Source: Bacillus cereus G9842 (GTDB lineage: Bacteria; Bacillota; Bacilli; Bacillales; Bacillaceae_G). Taken from it: 64,000 bases of DNA. Under the pieces are notes generated by a model that had not been told where the DNA came from, did no database searches, and saw nothing but the letters and a program-made list of their open reading frames with translations. The stretch lies in the NCBI RefSeq assembly GCF_000021305.1, contig NC_011772.1, positions 1,154,001-1,218,000 of the forward strand. Reading direction: 5' to 3'. Each line of letters starts with the position of its first letter. The first letter of the stretch is position 1. Shown one piece after another: positions 46,441-56,521 of the stretch. Position numbers and translations under genes: made by a program.

Positions 46441-47940
46441 ATGGCCATATTGTTGGCACTTATCCCAATTATGATGATTTTCATTTGTTTATTTTTATTT
46501 AAACAAACGTCATTAAGGTCCTCGTTAATTTCTTATGCTGTGTCTGTCGGAATCGTTTTACTCTCGCCAACGTTTCGATTAGGGATAAGTGAAACTGTGC
46601 ACGCAACGATTAAAGGATGGTTAATTTGTTTTATTGTCGGATACGTTTTATTTTTCGGTATTTTTTTATTTCACCTCATGAACAAAATGGGATACATCGA
46701 TCAAGTAGCACGTTTTTTAGAAGAAATCACACATGATCGCTTATTACAAATGCTGCTTATGTGTTTTGGCATTTGTCCGCTTATTGAATCAGTAAGTGGA
46801 TTTGGTATTGGATTCATGGTTGCAGCACCTATTTTTCTTTCGCTAGGCTATAAACCATTTCAAGCTGTACTGCTCTCATTCATCGGCTTACTAGCTAGTT
46901 CATGGGGCGCAATGGCAACGGGTACGATTATCGGTTCGCAGCTAATAAATATGCCTCTTACAACACTTGGTACAAATACAGCGCTATTAAGTATTCCGAT
47001 GTTTGCTTACTTCGTTATTCTTTCTTTACACGTTGTTGGCGGCTGGCAAGCGGTTATAGAAAAGTGGAAAGAAGGAGTAGGGTTCTTTCTATTATTTTCT
47101 CTCGGAATCTATCTTTCTAATGCATACGTAAGTGTTGAACTAGCCGGGATATTAAGTTCTATCGTTACGATTACATTTGGCTTTCTTATCATTAAATTAA
47201 AAGGAAAAAGTGGGCAAAATCTTATAACAGAACATGCCGCTGCAACGGAGAGAGAAGTATCCATTATAAAAATTATTAGCCCTTATATATTTCTAACAGT
47301 TTGTATTTTACTTTCTCGCCTCGTTCCAGCATTACATGATTTGTTCAGATCATATGCGGTTCTTGATTTGAAATCATACTCTTATAAACTAGAGTTACTA
47401 TATTCACCAGGATTTTGGCTCGGTATGACTTGCTTATTTACTATTATTTTCTTCCGCATCCCGTCTAATATTATTAAACAATCATTCTCACAAACGATCA
47501 AACAATGGATTCCATTTGCTATTACGACGACAATGTTTATCGCCATTTCAGAACTAATGGGTGCATCTGGCATGCATTCATTACTTGCAAAAACAGCTGG
47601 TGAAACATTTGGAACCTTTTTCGTTTTTGTTGCTCCGTTTATTGGCGCTATTGGTGGATTTTTAACAGGTAGTAACGCAGGATCAAATGCAATGTTTATA
47701 AAACTACAAATGCAAACCGCACAAAACGTAGCACTCCCGTGGCAATATGTCACAACACTTCAAAACACCGCATCATCAGTAGCGACAATCGCTTGTCCAT
47801 CACGGATTACATTAGGTGCTTACTTATGTAATATCCCTTACCGTGAAAATGAACTATTAAAGAAGACGACGTTAATGATCTTTGGTGCGGTTTTGCTTGT
47901 AGTGGTAGAGGTTATTGTTTGGTATATGTTGAGAAATTAA
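46441..47940 (+). CDS. lctP: L-lactate permease family transporter
   Basis: A 499-aa protein with about 13 membrane helices. Family hallmarks are CPLIESVSGFGIGFMVAAP near residue 112, SSWGAMATGTIIG near residue 153 and GAIGGFLTGSNAGSNAMF near residue 405. These match the LctP family that takes up lactate or glycolate with protons. B. cereus-group genomes carry more than one copy, so the exact substrate is inferred. No lactate dehydrogenase is adjacent. Confidence 0.88.
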   Translation: MAILLALIPIMMIFICLFLFKQTSLRSSLISYAVSVGIVLLSPTFRLGISETVHATIKGWLICFIVGYVLFFGIFLFHLMNKMGYIDQVARFLEEITHDRLLQMLLMCFGICPLIESVSGFGIGFMVAAPIFLSLGYKPFQAVLLSFIGLLASSWGAMATGTIIGSQLINMPLTTLGTNTALLSIPMFAYFVILSLHVVGGWQAVIEKWKEGVGFFLLFSLGIYLSNAYVSVELAGILSSIVTITFGFLIIKLKGKSGQNLITEHAAATEREVSIIKIISPYIFLTVCILLSRLVPALHDLFRSYAVLDLKSYSYKLELLYSPGFWLGMTCLFTIIFFRIPSNIIKQSFSQTIKQWIPFAITTTMFIAISELMGASGMHSLLAKTAGETFGTFFVFVAPFIGAIGGFLTGSNAGSNAMFIKLQMQTAQNVALPWQYVTTLQNTASSVATIACPSRITLGAYLCNIPYRENELLKKTTLMIFGAVLLVVVEVIVWYMLRN

Positions 47941-47970
47941 AAATCCTCCTAACATAGGAGGATTTTTTTT
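47939..47970 (+). terminator. Terminator after lctP
   Basis: AAAAATCCTCCT / AGGAGGATTTTT stem followed by T residues. Confidence 0.87.
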
Positions 47971-47999
47971 ATGAATGGATAATGTTTTAAATATGAAAA

Positions 48000-48225
48000 G
48001 CTTCTACTAAGTCAACAACCCGCCACTTAACACCCTTACGGGTCGTTTGAAGTGGGGGCTTGCGTCTGTCGGAGTTCGACAGTGCTTCTACCCTCATAGA
48101 GAGCAACTACGCTTATTCCTACCCAGTAGTACGAACGAGAAATGCTCTCCTACCTTAGTATGGTGGAGCATAAGGACGGTTGACTTCGCCCCTACCACAA
48201 GAGCTATACTCCTGTGGTAACTACA
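48000..48225 (-). ncRNA. Candidate omega (reRNA) of tnpB
   Basis: The 3' flank of tnpB, which overlaps its last codons, is rich in stems on the minus strand: CTGTCG / CGACAG at 48066-48082, TGCTCTCCTACC / GTATGGTGGAGCA near 48142-48170, ACCACA / TGTGGT near 48193-48218 and the right-end hairpin at 48023-48056. In other TnpB systems the guide RNA spans this region and ends with a guide from the flank. Prediction only. Confidence 0.6.
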
Positions 48226-49328
48226 CTGATATGCTTAATTCCCTTACGGTGTAGATTCATCGCACCAATACGGTCATCATTTGATTGGTATTGGCAATTT
48301 TTACACTTAAAAGTGTGTAGCTTTTTATTACGATTCGCTTTTTCAATGTTTCCGCACTTAGGGCAAGTTTGGGAAGTATATTTGGGGTCTACCACAATTA
48401 CCTTTTGTCCATTCAATTCAGCTTTATACTCAAGCATTTGACGGAACTGATAGAAAGCCCAAGATACAGAAACATAGCGGTTTTTCACTCGTACTTTCTC
48501 TGTCGCAGAACGAACCCCTGTTAAGTCTTCTAAAACAAACATAGTACCTCTAGGGTATGCCTCAACGAGTGCCTTTGTAATTTGATGGTTTACATCAGTT
48601 ACATAACGGTTTTCTCTTGAGCCAATTTGTTTTATTTTCTTACGAGAAGATGGTGTTTGTCGTGTTTGTAATTGCTTACGAGTAGCTTTAAATTTACCAC
48701 GCTTATGTTTAACAATATTTCCGTTGTAGAAGGTTGTTTTGCCCTGACTATCATAAGTGGTTGCAAGGAAGTTGATTCCTAAATCAACACCAACGATGTT
48801 GTTTACATCTGCGAAATCTAATGTTTGGTACTCTTTTGTCATCGGGATATGTAAGAACCACTTTTTGTACTTATGCACTAATTTAGCAGTACCAAATTTC
48901 CAAGTGCTGTTGAAGTATTTCTTCATAGCCTTACGCTCATAATTTAGTTTTAGGCGACCTTCAAGCGTGTTTACACTAAATTGGTTTTTGGTTAGTGAAT
49001 AATCTCGATTCCAGACTAAATCATATTCTGCAAGTTTGAAGTCAATCAAAGACCATTCATGTCCATTTGATTTAGCCGACTTGTAACGAGCAATTACAGT
49101 TTTCATCACAGATTGAGCCATTTGACTTTTTAACCTAAATTGATTTCGCAAATCAGAATAATATAAGTTATTGAGATTTACTTGATTAAGGTTCTTTGTT
49201 TCAAATATGTGTTTTGATAACCAATTACAAGCCTTGCGGTAAGCGTTCGTTGTTATCTTTAGACTTTCAGCTTGATTATCGGAAACATGGATTTGTATTT
49301 TTGCAGTAATTGTAGGCATTATTTTCAC
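48204..49328 (-). CDS. tnpB: RNA-guided endonuclease TnpB (IS605 OrfB)
   Basis: A 374-aa TnpB-type protein, ancestor type of Cas12. The RuvC-I aspartate lies in VGVDLGINFLAT near residue 176, RuvC-II glutamate in FVLEDLTGVRS near residue 266, zinc-finger C-x2-C ... C-x2-C (CPKCGNIEKA and CKNCQYQ) at about 324-348 and RuvC-III in NDDRIGAMNL near residue 352. All catalytic positions are intact and the frame is uninterrupted. No tnpA is nearby, so movement would need a transposase in trans. Codon use does not look different to me. Confidence 0.93.
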   Translation of the reverse strand: MKIMPTITAKIQIHVSDNQAESLKITTNAYRKACNWLSKHIFETKNLNQVNLNNLYYSDLRNQFRLKSQMAQSVMKTVIARYKSAKSNGHEWSLIDFKLAEYDLVWNRDYSLTKNQFSVNTLEGRLKLNYERKAMKKYFNSTWKFGTAKLVHKYKKWFLHIPMTKEYQTLDFADVNNIVGVDLGINFLATTYDSQGKTTFYNGNIVKHKRGKFKATRKQLQTRQTPSSRKKIKQIGSRENRYVTDVNHQITKALVEAYPRGTMFVLEDLTGVRSATEKVRVKNRYVSVSWAFYQFRQMLEYKAELNGQKVIVVDPKYTSQTCPKCGNIEKANRNKKLHTFKCKNCQYQSNDDRIGAMNLHRKGIKHISVVTTGV

Positions 49329-49412
49329 CGCCTTTCACTAATTAAATTGTAACAGATTTTTAGTGAAAGCAAACAACTTAAGTAGAGGAAGTAGGAGGCA
49401 AGGTGGAAGTTT

Positions 49413-49540
49413 CAGATACTTGATATGGTACAGAATCTTGGGATTTTTAACGTACCATACCGTATCTGCCGGCAATTCCTCCCCCACTTATCGTTGGGCT
49501 ATCGCCCTTCACACGATTGAAGTAGGGGGTATCCTTGCCG
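49413..49540. repeat. Left-end hairpins of the IS element
   Basis: Two imperfect palindromes: GATACTTGATATGGTAC pairing with GTACCATACCGTATC (49413-49467), and a longer one from CGGCAA (49470) to TTGCCG (49540) holding nested stems CCCCCACTT, ATCGT and GGGC. Typical subterminal structures for this family. Confidence 0.65.
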
Positions 49541-49567
49541 ATTTTAGATGAATAGGAGATGAAATGT

Positions 49568-50251
49568 ATGCCCCTAAAAAACTACGGTGTGTTAAAAGGT
49601 ACAGTTATACAATCAAAGATTGGAAAAGGGAAAACACCTCATTATCAAGTTCATTTACAAGATGAAGTAGGAGTAGATTATCGTATTGCAATTAACGTAA
49701 AATCGCAAAGTTATCCGTCAGAAGTTTTATATTTTGCGAGTAACAATATTAAATCAGAAGCGATTCATATTTTACCGACATTACCATTCGGTTTTACAGA
49801 AATAAAAAACAATGAACCGAAAGTGGCTTTAGATTATGTAAGAGGAAATCTATTTGATTCAAAACAAATGATTCCTTTGCCTCCCGAAAAAGCAGGAGCA
49901 GATAATGATTTAAACGAAAAAATAGAACGTTATATAAAGCGAGCGATAGAAGAAAAAGCGATTATTTACGCGTTTGGTGAAAGATGGGGACCAGAAGAAA
50001 ACACACCAGATTCCTATTTTTATTTCAAACCAGGAAACGGTATACATGATATTCACATGAATCAAGGGAATGTAGAGAAATGGAAAGGTGATAATGGCAT
50101 ATGGCAAGACGGAGGGATACTCATTCACTTTGAAAAGGAAGAAGAATGGATTGGTATCTTTCTTGCATTCCAATCACAGTCATGGTGTACCGATGAAGAA
50201 GGGCACGCTCGTGTGCCTGTTGAGCATTGTGATTATAAGGGGAATAATTAA
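49568..50251 (+). CDS. DUF2278 / YukJ family protein
   Basis: A 227-aa soluble protein recognised from the YukJ-type pattern: LKNYGVLKGTVIQSKIGKG at the N-terminus, then YRIAINVKSQ, and a terminal block IYAFGERWGPE and FHMNQGN-like segment (GNGIHDIHMNQGN) followed by WQDGGILIHF. Function is unknown in Bacillus. This ATG is favoured because AGGAG is 10 nt upstream; a closer upstream ATG sits only 1 nt after it. The IS element ends just before the ribosome-binding site, so its original promoter may be displaced. Confidence 0.82.
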   Translation: MPLKNYGVLKGTVIQSKIGKGKTPHYQVHLQDEVGVDYRIAINVKSQSYPSEVLYFASNNIKSEAIHILPTLPFGFTEIKNNEPKVALDYVRGNLFDSKQMIPLPPEKAGADNDLNEKIERYIKRAIEEKAIIYAFGERWGPEENTPDSYFYFKPGNGIHDIHMNQGNVEKWKGDNGIWQDGGILIHFEKEEEWIGIFLAFQSQSWCTDEEGHARVPVEHCDYKGNN

Positions 50252-50290
50252 TAAGAAGAGGGCGTTCAAAAAGAACGCCCTCTTCTTATT
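50250..50290. terminator. Bidirectional terminator after DUF2278 gene
   Basis: A perfect 18-bp stem (AATAAGAAGAGGGCGTTC and complement) around AAAAA, shared with the convergent membrane protein gene, whose stop lies in it. Confidence 0.88.
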
Positions 50291-51099
50291 TTATAAAACG
50301 AAAAACTAACGAGTGTAGAAAGACAAGAGAAAAGCAGTGCTACACTAGAAAACGCAATGAGATACATATTATATTTCATAACCTGTCCAATTAGCTGGTT
50401 ACTGTCGTATTGAAACAGTCCCGCTATGATGTTGAATAAAAATAAAACGATAAACATGACGATAACTCCGTCTATTGATCCTTTAATGTCTGGTTTACTT
50501 AAAGCGATATGTGCGGAAATACAAATGGCGATAAATAAAAATAACCAAAAGGAAGGATTCAATAAATTGCCGATTGTAAATAAGCTTTTCAATAATACAA
50601 ACGTCGACAAGAGCATGTTTTGAATCATTTCTACATTAATAGAAGTAGAAGCGATCGTTTTTTCGAGAGTTGTATTAAATAAAAAATATGATTCTGGTAC
50701 GAAATAGCGCATTAAAAGGATTAATGCAGTAATACCAGAAATAATAGGCCCGATGCCGATGAAGAAATTCCCAATTCGTTGATACACACTTTTTTGATTG
50801 TATTGATGTTGTACGTAACCTAATGCTCCTTGACTTGTATCTGTTGGGAAAAACTGCGTTGCTACAATTTTATGACGGAACAGTACGCACATAATGGCAT
50901 GTCCAAGTTCGTGGATCGGAACACCAATCCACGCCGTTAAAAGGAATCCTTTTCTTCCGAAAGCCCTCGACCAATACATTCGTGTTAGTGATTCTAAATA
51001 ACCTAATAGAAATCCAATTACAATGATAACGCCAATTAAGGAAAATAATTGGATTACGCTTGTAAGGAGTATTTGAAAAATTGAGTTTACCAATTCCAT
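50266..51099 (-). CDS. Membrane protein with HELGH metalloprotease motif
   Basis: A 277-aa protein with about seven membrane helices. A zinc-protease motif HELGHAIMCV lies near residue 64 at the end of a membrane segment (WIGVPIHELGH), as in site-2 protease-type (M50-like) enzymes. The second catalytic acid, usually NPDG, is not obvious, so it may be a divergent or inactive member. It is divergent from the following zinc-ribbon gene, and no obvious partner substrate is adjacent. Confidence 0.72.
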   Translation of the reverse strand: MELVNSIFQILLTSVIQLFSLIGVIIVIGFLLGYLESLTRMYWSRAFGRKGFLLTAWIGVPIHELGHAIMCVLFRHKIVATQFFPTDTSQGALGYVQHQYNQKSVYQRIGNFFIGIGPIISGITALILLMRYFVPESYFLFNTTLEKTIASTSINVEMIQNMLLSTFVLLKSLFTIGNLLNPSFWLFLFIAICISAHIALSKPDIKGSIDGVIVMFIVLFLFNIIAGLFQYDSNQLIGQVMKYNMYLIAFSSVALLFSCLSTLVSFSFYKIRRGRSF

Positions 51100-51295
51100 T
51101 GTCTTTCATCCAATCTGTTAAAAATGTTATTTGTTCTGTTTCATAATAGCATTATTTTTCAAGATTGCTAGCATATATAATTTCTTTTGAAAGAAGGATT
51201 TCAGAATCTTTTTCTTGTAGTCATGTTTTATGTACAAAGTCATATATTGAATTTGTAACACCCTATATGGTATATGCTTAAGGAGGGATGAGAGA

Positions 51296-52081
51296 ATGAA
51301 ATGTCCGTCATGTCATACAGAAAATGCAGCAGAGGCAAAGTTTTGCGGGAATTGTGGACATTCGTTAACGGAAGAAGTAGTGGCAAGTAGTGGTCAAGAA
51401 GAAGGGCCGGAACAAGCACGCGCGGCACAAGTAAAGGAAACTCGGCCAAATGAAACGGTAGAGCAAGCGAAGCGGTTTGCGAGCGGCTATTTTCAATTTT
51501 TTAAACATGCATTACAAGCACCGACAGCGATTATGAAAAGCGGCACGATTGAAGTAAGAAATGGAATTGTAAGTCTTGTTCTTATTTGTTTTTTAGGAGC
51601 ATGTATTTTTTATAGAATGATGAGTGCAGCATCAGCAGTTACGAGAACATTTGCACCAGATATATCTACTCCCACATTTTTTGTAGAATCTATAACGGTC
51701 TTTTTCTTTTTATTAATTTTAACTTTATTTGTCGGATTTATTATTTTTGTAAGTGGTAAGATGATGAAATCATCTTTTTCGTTTCTTGAAGTATTCGGTA
51801 TATGGGGAACGCTAGCGACGCCGGCTATTGCTATATTAGTCCTTTCTTTTCTTTTTAGTTTCTTATTAATCTTTTTCTTACCGATATTATTATCGGTAGC
51901 TGCAACTTATATAGGGATTAGTATAACTGTAGCCATATTAAAGCTAGACAATGGCGGATTAGATCTCGTGTACACACTTATTATTGCAAATGTTTTAATT
52001 GGAATTGCAACATTTATTGTACTTTGGTCTTACATTAGCACGATAATTCAAGCCTTAACACAGGGAATAACTGGCTTCTAA
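51296..52081 (+). CDS. Zinc-ribbon multi-pass membrane protein
   Basis: A 261-aa protein. The N-terminus is a zinc ribbon MKCPSCHTENAAEAKFCGNCG (C-x2-C ... C-x2-C) followed by an acidic linker, then about five hydrophobic helices from residue 85 to the end, of Yip1-like appearance. AAGGAGGGATG lies before the ATG. It is followed after 19 bp by another zinc-ribbon membrane protein gene, so they are probably cotranscribed and may work together. Function unknown. Confidence 0.78.
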   Translation: MKCPSCHTENAAEAKFCGNCGHSLTEEVVASSGQEEGPEQARAAQVKETRPNETVEQAKRFASGYFQFFKHALQAPTAIMKSGTIEVRNGIVSLVLICFLGACIFYRMMSAASAVTRTFAPDISTPTFFVESITVFFFLLILTLFVGFIIFVSGKMMKSSFSFLEVFGIWGTLATPAIAILVLSFLFSFLLIFFLPILLSVAATYIGISITVAILKLDNGGLDLVYTLIIANVLIGIATFIVLWSYISTIIQALTQGITGF

Positions 52082-52100
52082 TGAAAAGGTGGTTGACTGG

Positions 52101-53336
52101 ATGAATGTATGTACAAAGTGCGGAATTCAGTTTGAAGATGGTGTGCAATTTTGTCAAAACTGCGGGACGAAGAGGGGAAGTCCTGTAGTAAAGAAGAACA
52201 TGAGCGGTGGTGCAAAGGTTGGCATTACACTGTTAGCACTATTTGTTATAGCGATTATTGGATTATATTTGTACGGATCATCGTATTATACGCAGGTGGC
52301 ACAAGTAGATCGGATGATTACGATTTTACAAGAGAGGGACGGAGAGAAATTAGCTGAGATCATTACGGCAGATGATCAATCGGTTATGATAACAAAAGAG
52401 AGTTTAACGCCTCTATTTTCATATATAAAAGAAAATCCATCGTATGTGAATGAATTAAAAGAATATTTGAGACAAGGTGAAAAACAACGGGACGGAATAG
52501 AAAGAGCTGATTTTTCGTTAACGAAAGACGGAAAGTATTTCTTTATATTTGATCGGTATAAATTGAAAGTGAAGACGTACTATACCACTTTGCTTACAAA
52601 TGAAAAAGGCGTATCGTTAAAAATGAACGGAAAAGAAATTGATAAGACAGATGACAAAAAGTTTGAGAAGCAATATGGGCCGTTTCTTCCGGGCAATCAA
52701 GTGTTTCAATCAGAATATAAAAATGATTATGTAAAACTATCGCGTGAGGAAAAGGTTGTACTTATGAAACAAAGCCAAAATAACGTAATGATAGATTTAA
52801 CGTTGCAAGGTCAATATATTACAGTTCAAACGAACGCGCCTGGTGCAACATTGTACGTAAATCAAAAACCAGTTACAGCACTGGCAGGAGAAGAAATTAC
52901 ATGGGGGCCTATAGCGACTGATGGAAGTACGACGATTTATTTAGAACGAAATGGAGAAAATGGAAGGGAAACGACGAAGGTAGAAACGGTAACGGCACTT
53001 CCGTCTTATAATCTTCCATTTCAAAAGAAAAGTACAGAAAAAACAGTTGTTTATAATGTTACTCCGCCATCTACCACTCCGTATGTATATAATGGTTTCA
53101 TTTTCCCAGATAGTGATATTCGAAAATTAACGAGTACAGATTTAGCATATTTATCGAAAGAACAGTTGAAAATTGCTAGAAATGAAATATATGCAAGGCA
53201 TGGACATATTTTTCAGACGAAAGATATGCAAACGTATTTTTCAAAACAATCTTGGTATAGAGAAAATCCATATTTTACAGGAAAGCTAACAGATATTGAA
53301 ACTTATAATGTTGAACTCATCAAATCAAGAGAATAA
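52101..53336 (+). CDS. Zinc-ribbon, TcaA-like protein with YARHG domain
   Basis: A 411-aa protein: zinc ribbon (CTKCGIQFEDGVQFCQNCG, residues 4-22), one membrane helix (about 38-55), extracellular TcaA-like domains (about 60-310) and a C-terminal YARHG domain (about 345-405, containing ARNEIYARHGHIF). Single-pass type suggests sensing or binding at the cell surface; B. subtilis YvbJ and staphylococcal TcaA are related. AAAGGTGG before ATG excludes an in-frame GTG four codons upstream. A strong hairpin terminator follows. Confidence 0.82.
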   Translation: MNVCTKCGIQFEDGVQFCQNCGTKRGSPVVKKNMSGGAKVGITLLALFVIAIIGLYLYGSSYYTQVAQVDRMITILQERDGEKLAEIITADDQSVMITKESLTPLFSYIKENPSYVNELKEYLRQGEKQRDGIERADFSLTKDGKYFFIFDRYKLKVKTYYTTLLTNEKGVSLKMNGKEIDKTDDKKFEKQYGPFLPGNQVFQSEYKNDYVKLSREEKVVLMKQSQNNVMIDLTLQGQYITVQTNAPGATLYVNQKPVTALAGEEITWGPIATDGSTTIYLERNGENGRETTKVETVTALPSYNLPFQKKSTEKTVVYNVTPPSTTPYVYNGFIFPDSDIRKLTSTDLAYLSKEQLKIARNEIYARHGHIFQTKDMQTYFSKQSWYRENPYFTGKLTDIETYNVELIKSRE

Positions 53337-53343
53337 ACATGTG

Positions 53344-53376
53344 AAAAAGGTACAGTGCATAACTGTACCTTTTTTA
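53344..53376. terminator. Bidirectional terminator
   Basis: An AAAAAGGTACAGT / ACTGTACCTTTTT stem between convergent genes. Confidence 0.88.
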
Positions 53377-53379
53377 TGG

Positions 53380-53811
53380 TTATTTATCTGAACCAGGATC
53401 CCTTGAGAAAAAGATGTGAAAGAGAAATGTGACTTTACTTGATCCTCCTGATGTACTAGCTTGTATATGTGATAAAGGACCAGATGTTAGGGCTGCCTCG
53501 GAATGGGGGGGGACGACTATTTTGAGCGCATGATCTGATTCTGGTGAAGCAGTAACAGTTATTGTATCGTCAGAGAAGTTCAGAATTTTAACTGAACCGA
53601 CTGGAAAGATAGACTTGCCAGCATGTGATGCTGAAGCGAATTGGGTAGCTTTCCAAATATCTTGCGCAAACGTATCATCGTTAGATAACCAGGCACGAGC
53701 GCTGTATATTGTCGCATTAATGGAAAATTCTTGGTCAAGTGAGAGGGCGGGTTTCGGTTCTTTTGGTTCTTGCGGTTCATCTGGAAGCTGGGCGAGAAGG
53801 CCGGCGCACAT
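53380..53811 (-). CDS. Beta-rich protein, possible spore-surface jelly-roll
   Basis: A 143-aa protein without signal peptide. It begins MCAGLLAQLP and has a short Pro/Glu/Lys-rich linker (PQEPKEPKP), followed by predicted beta strands such as GSVKILNFSDDTITVTA and HALKIVVPPHSEAALT. This alternating pattern recalls single-domain jelly-roll subunits of spore appendages (DUF3992/Ena type), but the similarity is impressionistic and Ena-type N-terminal Cys pairs are lacking; only one Cys is present. AGGTG precedes the ATG. A secreted or spore coat role remains open. Confidence 0.6.
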   Translation of the reverse strand: MCAGLLAQLPDEPQEPKEPKPALSLDQEFSINATIYSARAWLSNDDTFAQDIWKATQFASASHAGKSIFPVGSVKILNFSDDTITVTASPESDHALKIVVPPHSEAALTSGPLSHIQASTSGGSSKVTFLFHIFFSRDPGSDK

Positions 53812-53979
53812 ATATTTCACCTACTTTCAATAGTAACTGTTATAGCATATTAAACATGTTGTTTATGAGACACGACGGCTACCTATTCAGGCATAGGTTT
53901 GTGCACCAAATTTGAAGATAAAATCCTCTTTCTTTACAATGGAAGTAGGTGTTATTTTTATAAAATATGGAAAACGTAA

Positions 53980-55341
<1,362 letters not shown>

Positions 55342-55344
<3 letters not shown>

Positions 55345-55367
55345 CACTTTTTAAGTGCTATTTTTTT
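55342..55367 (+). terminator. Terminator after cdr
   Basis: TAGCACTT / AAGTGCTA stem followed by seven T. Confidence 0.85.
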
Positions 55368-55443
55368 GCAAAGGTAGGTAAACTTTTTTAGCGAATAATA
55401 AAGAGGGAGAAACAGTTACATATAGGGAAGGGGATTATTAAAA

Positions 55444-55932
55444 ATGTTTGTAGCACTTCAAACCGTTCAAGAATCTGAAAAAGAAATATTACGTAATTTG
55501 TACGCACTATATCTTCATGATCTCTCTACATTCACTCCTAATATAAAGATTGGGGCAAATGGATTTTTTGAATACGAAGATTTGCACATGTTTTGGGGAA
55601 ATGACGGAATCACTCCGTATTTTATAAAAGCTGAAAATAGTATTGTAGGATTTTTATTATTGTTGGAACGCCCGTTTTTGAAGAAGGAAAACGACTTTGG
55701 CATAAATGACATTTTCATATTGAATCAGTACAAAGGAAAAGGAATTGGTAAACAAGTTATTGAGAATGTACTAAAAGAGAAACGAGGACAGTATTTCGTT
55801 ATCGAACTTGTGAAAAATGTACCAGCTGTTTCTTTTTGGAAGAAAGTATATAGGGAGCTAAACATCGTATTTGATGAGAAAACACAGTTAATCGATGATG
55901 AAGAATGTCTCGTTCAAACGTTTAAAATATAA
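55444..55932 (+). CDS. GNAT-family acetyltransferase
   Basis: A 162-aa protein with the GNAT core: INDIFILNQYKGKGIGKQVIENVL near residue 92 holds the acetyl-CoA-binding R/Q-x-x-G-x-G/A variant (YKGKGIGK), then VIELVKNVPAVSFWKKVY. The N-terminal half is typical of this group. GGGAAGGGG lies before the ATG. No substrate or operon partner is evident. Confidence 0.82.
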   Translation: MFVALQTVQESEKEILRNLYALYLHDLSTFTPNIKIGANGFFEYEDLHMFWGNDGITPYFIKAENSIVGFLLLLERPFLKKENDFGINDIFILNQYKGKGIGKQVIENVLKEKRGQYFVIELVKNVPAVSFWKKVYRELNIVFDEKTQLIDDEECLVQTFKI

Positions 55933-56078
55933 TGAAATCGGTGCCTCTAGTAGATTACTTTGAAATTTAACTTTATTTTGAATATACCGTTCACCCTTGA
56001 AAACATAGTACTTATCGCTTATATTTTCATATAGTATTTATTTTTAAAAAAAGCAATGAACGAACCAGGGGGCACAGT

Positions 56079-56489
56079 ATGGCAATTAACATGAAAACAA
56101 TCGAAGAATGGATTGCTGAATCAAACGCAAGACAAGAAGAAGACTTTGGACACGTTGTGGAAGAGATGAAAGAAGTATGCGTCGGACTTGATAATGCGAC
56201 ATTAATTTATACGAAAAATGTATTTTGTTTCGGTAAAAAAGTAGAAGTGTTTTTCTTCTTCCAAGACCATGTCGTGATCGGACAAGAAAAAGACGAATAT
56301 ATTGAGATTGAAAAATTAAAGTATGATGATATTACAAATAGTAATTTAAAAACAAATGACAAAAATACAACGTTAGAATTAAAGTTTGCTAACGGACAAT
56401 CTATTAATTTAGATAGTTTAAATGATAACTACGGTACGAAAAATTGGTTATTTGCTAGACAAATTAAGAGTATTTTTAAGTTAATCTAG
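56079..56489 (+). CDS. Conserved hypothetical protein (DUF3908-like)
   Basis: A 136-aa, mostly alpha/beta soluble protein. The pattern CVGLDNATLIYTKNVFCFGKKVEVFFFFQDHVV (split over strands) and a C-terminal helix (WLFARQIKSIFKLI) recall DUF3908-type proteins, which have a PH-like fold; this is from memory and uncertain. CAGGGGG lies before the ATG. It is monocistronic with a terminator shared with the convergent sagB-type gene. Function unknown. Confidence 0.68.
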   Translation: MAINMKTIEEWIAESNARQEEDFGHVVEEMKEVCVGLDNATLIYTKNVFCFGKKVEVFFFFQDHVVIGQEKDEYIEIEKLKYDDITNSNLKTNDKNTTLELKFANGQSINLDSLNDNYGTKNWLFARQIKSIFKLI

Positions 56490-56492
56490 TAA

Positions 56493-56521
56493 AAAAGCAC
56501 GCCGTCCATCGGCGTGCTTTT
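56493..56521. terminator. Bidirectional terminator
   Basis: AAAAGCACGCCG / CGGCGTGCTTTT stem between convergent genes, ending at the dehydrogenase stop codon. Confidence 0.87.

Larger units (their letters stand above)
48000..49545 (-). mobile_element. IS200/IS605-family element (tnpB only)
   Basis: A tnpB gene without a tnpA transposase, flanked by imperfect hairpins. The left end (upstream of tnpB) contains the hairpin at 49470-49540, whose stem holds CCCCCACTT / GAAGTAGGGGG; the right end holds CCACTT / AAGTGG around 48023-48056. Absence of terminal inverted repeats or target duplications fits the family. Exact boundaries cannot be fixed from one copy. It lies between lctP and the DUF2278 gene. 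Confidence 0.8.
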
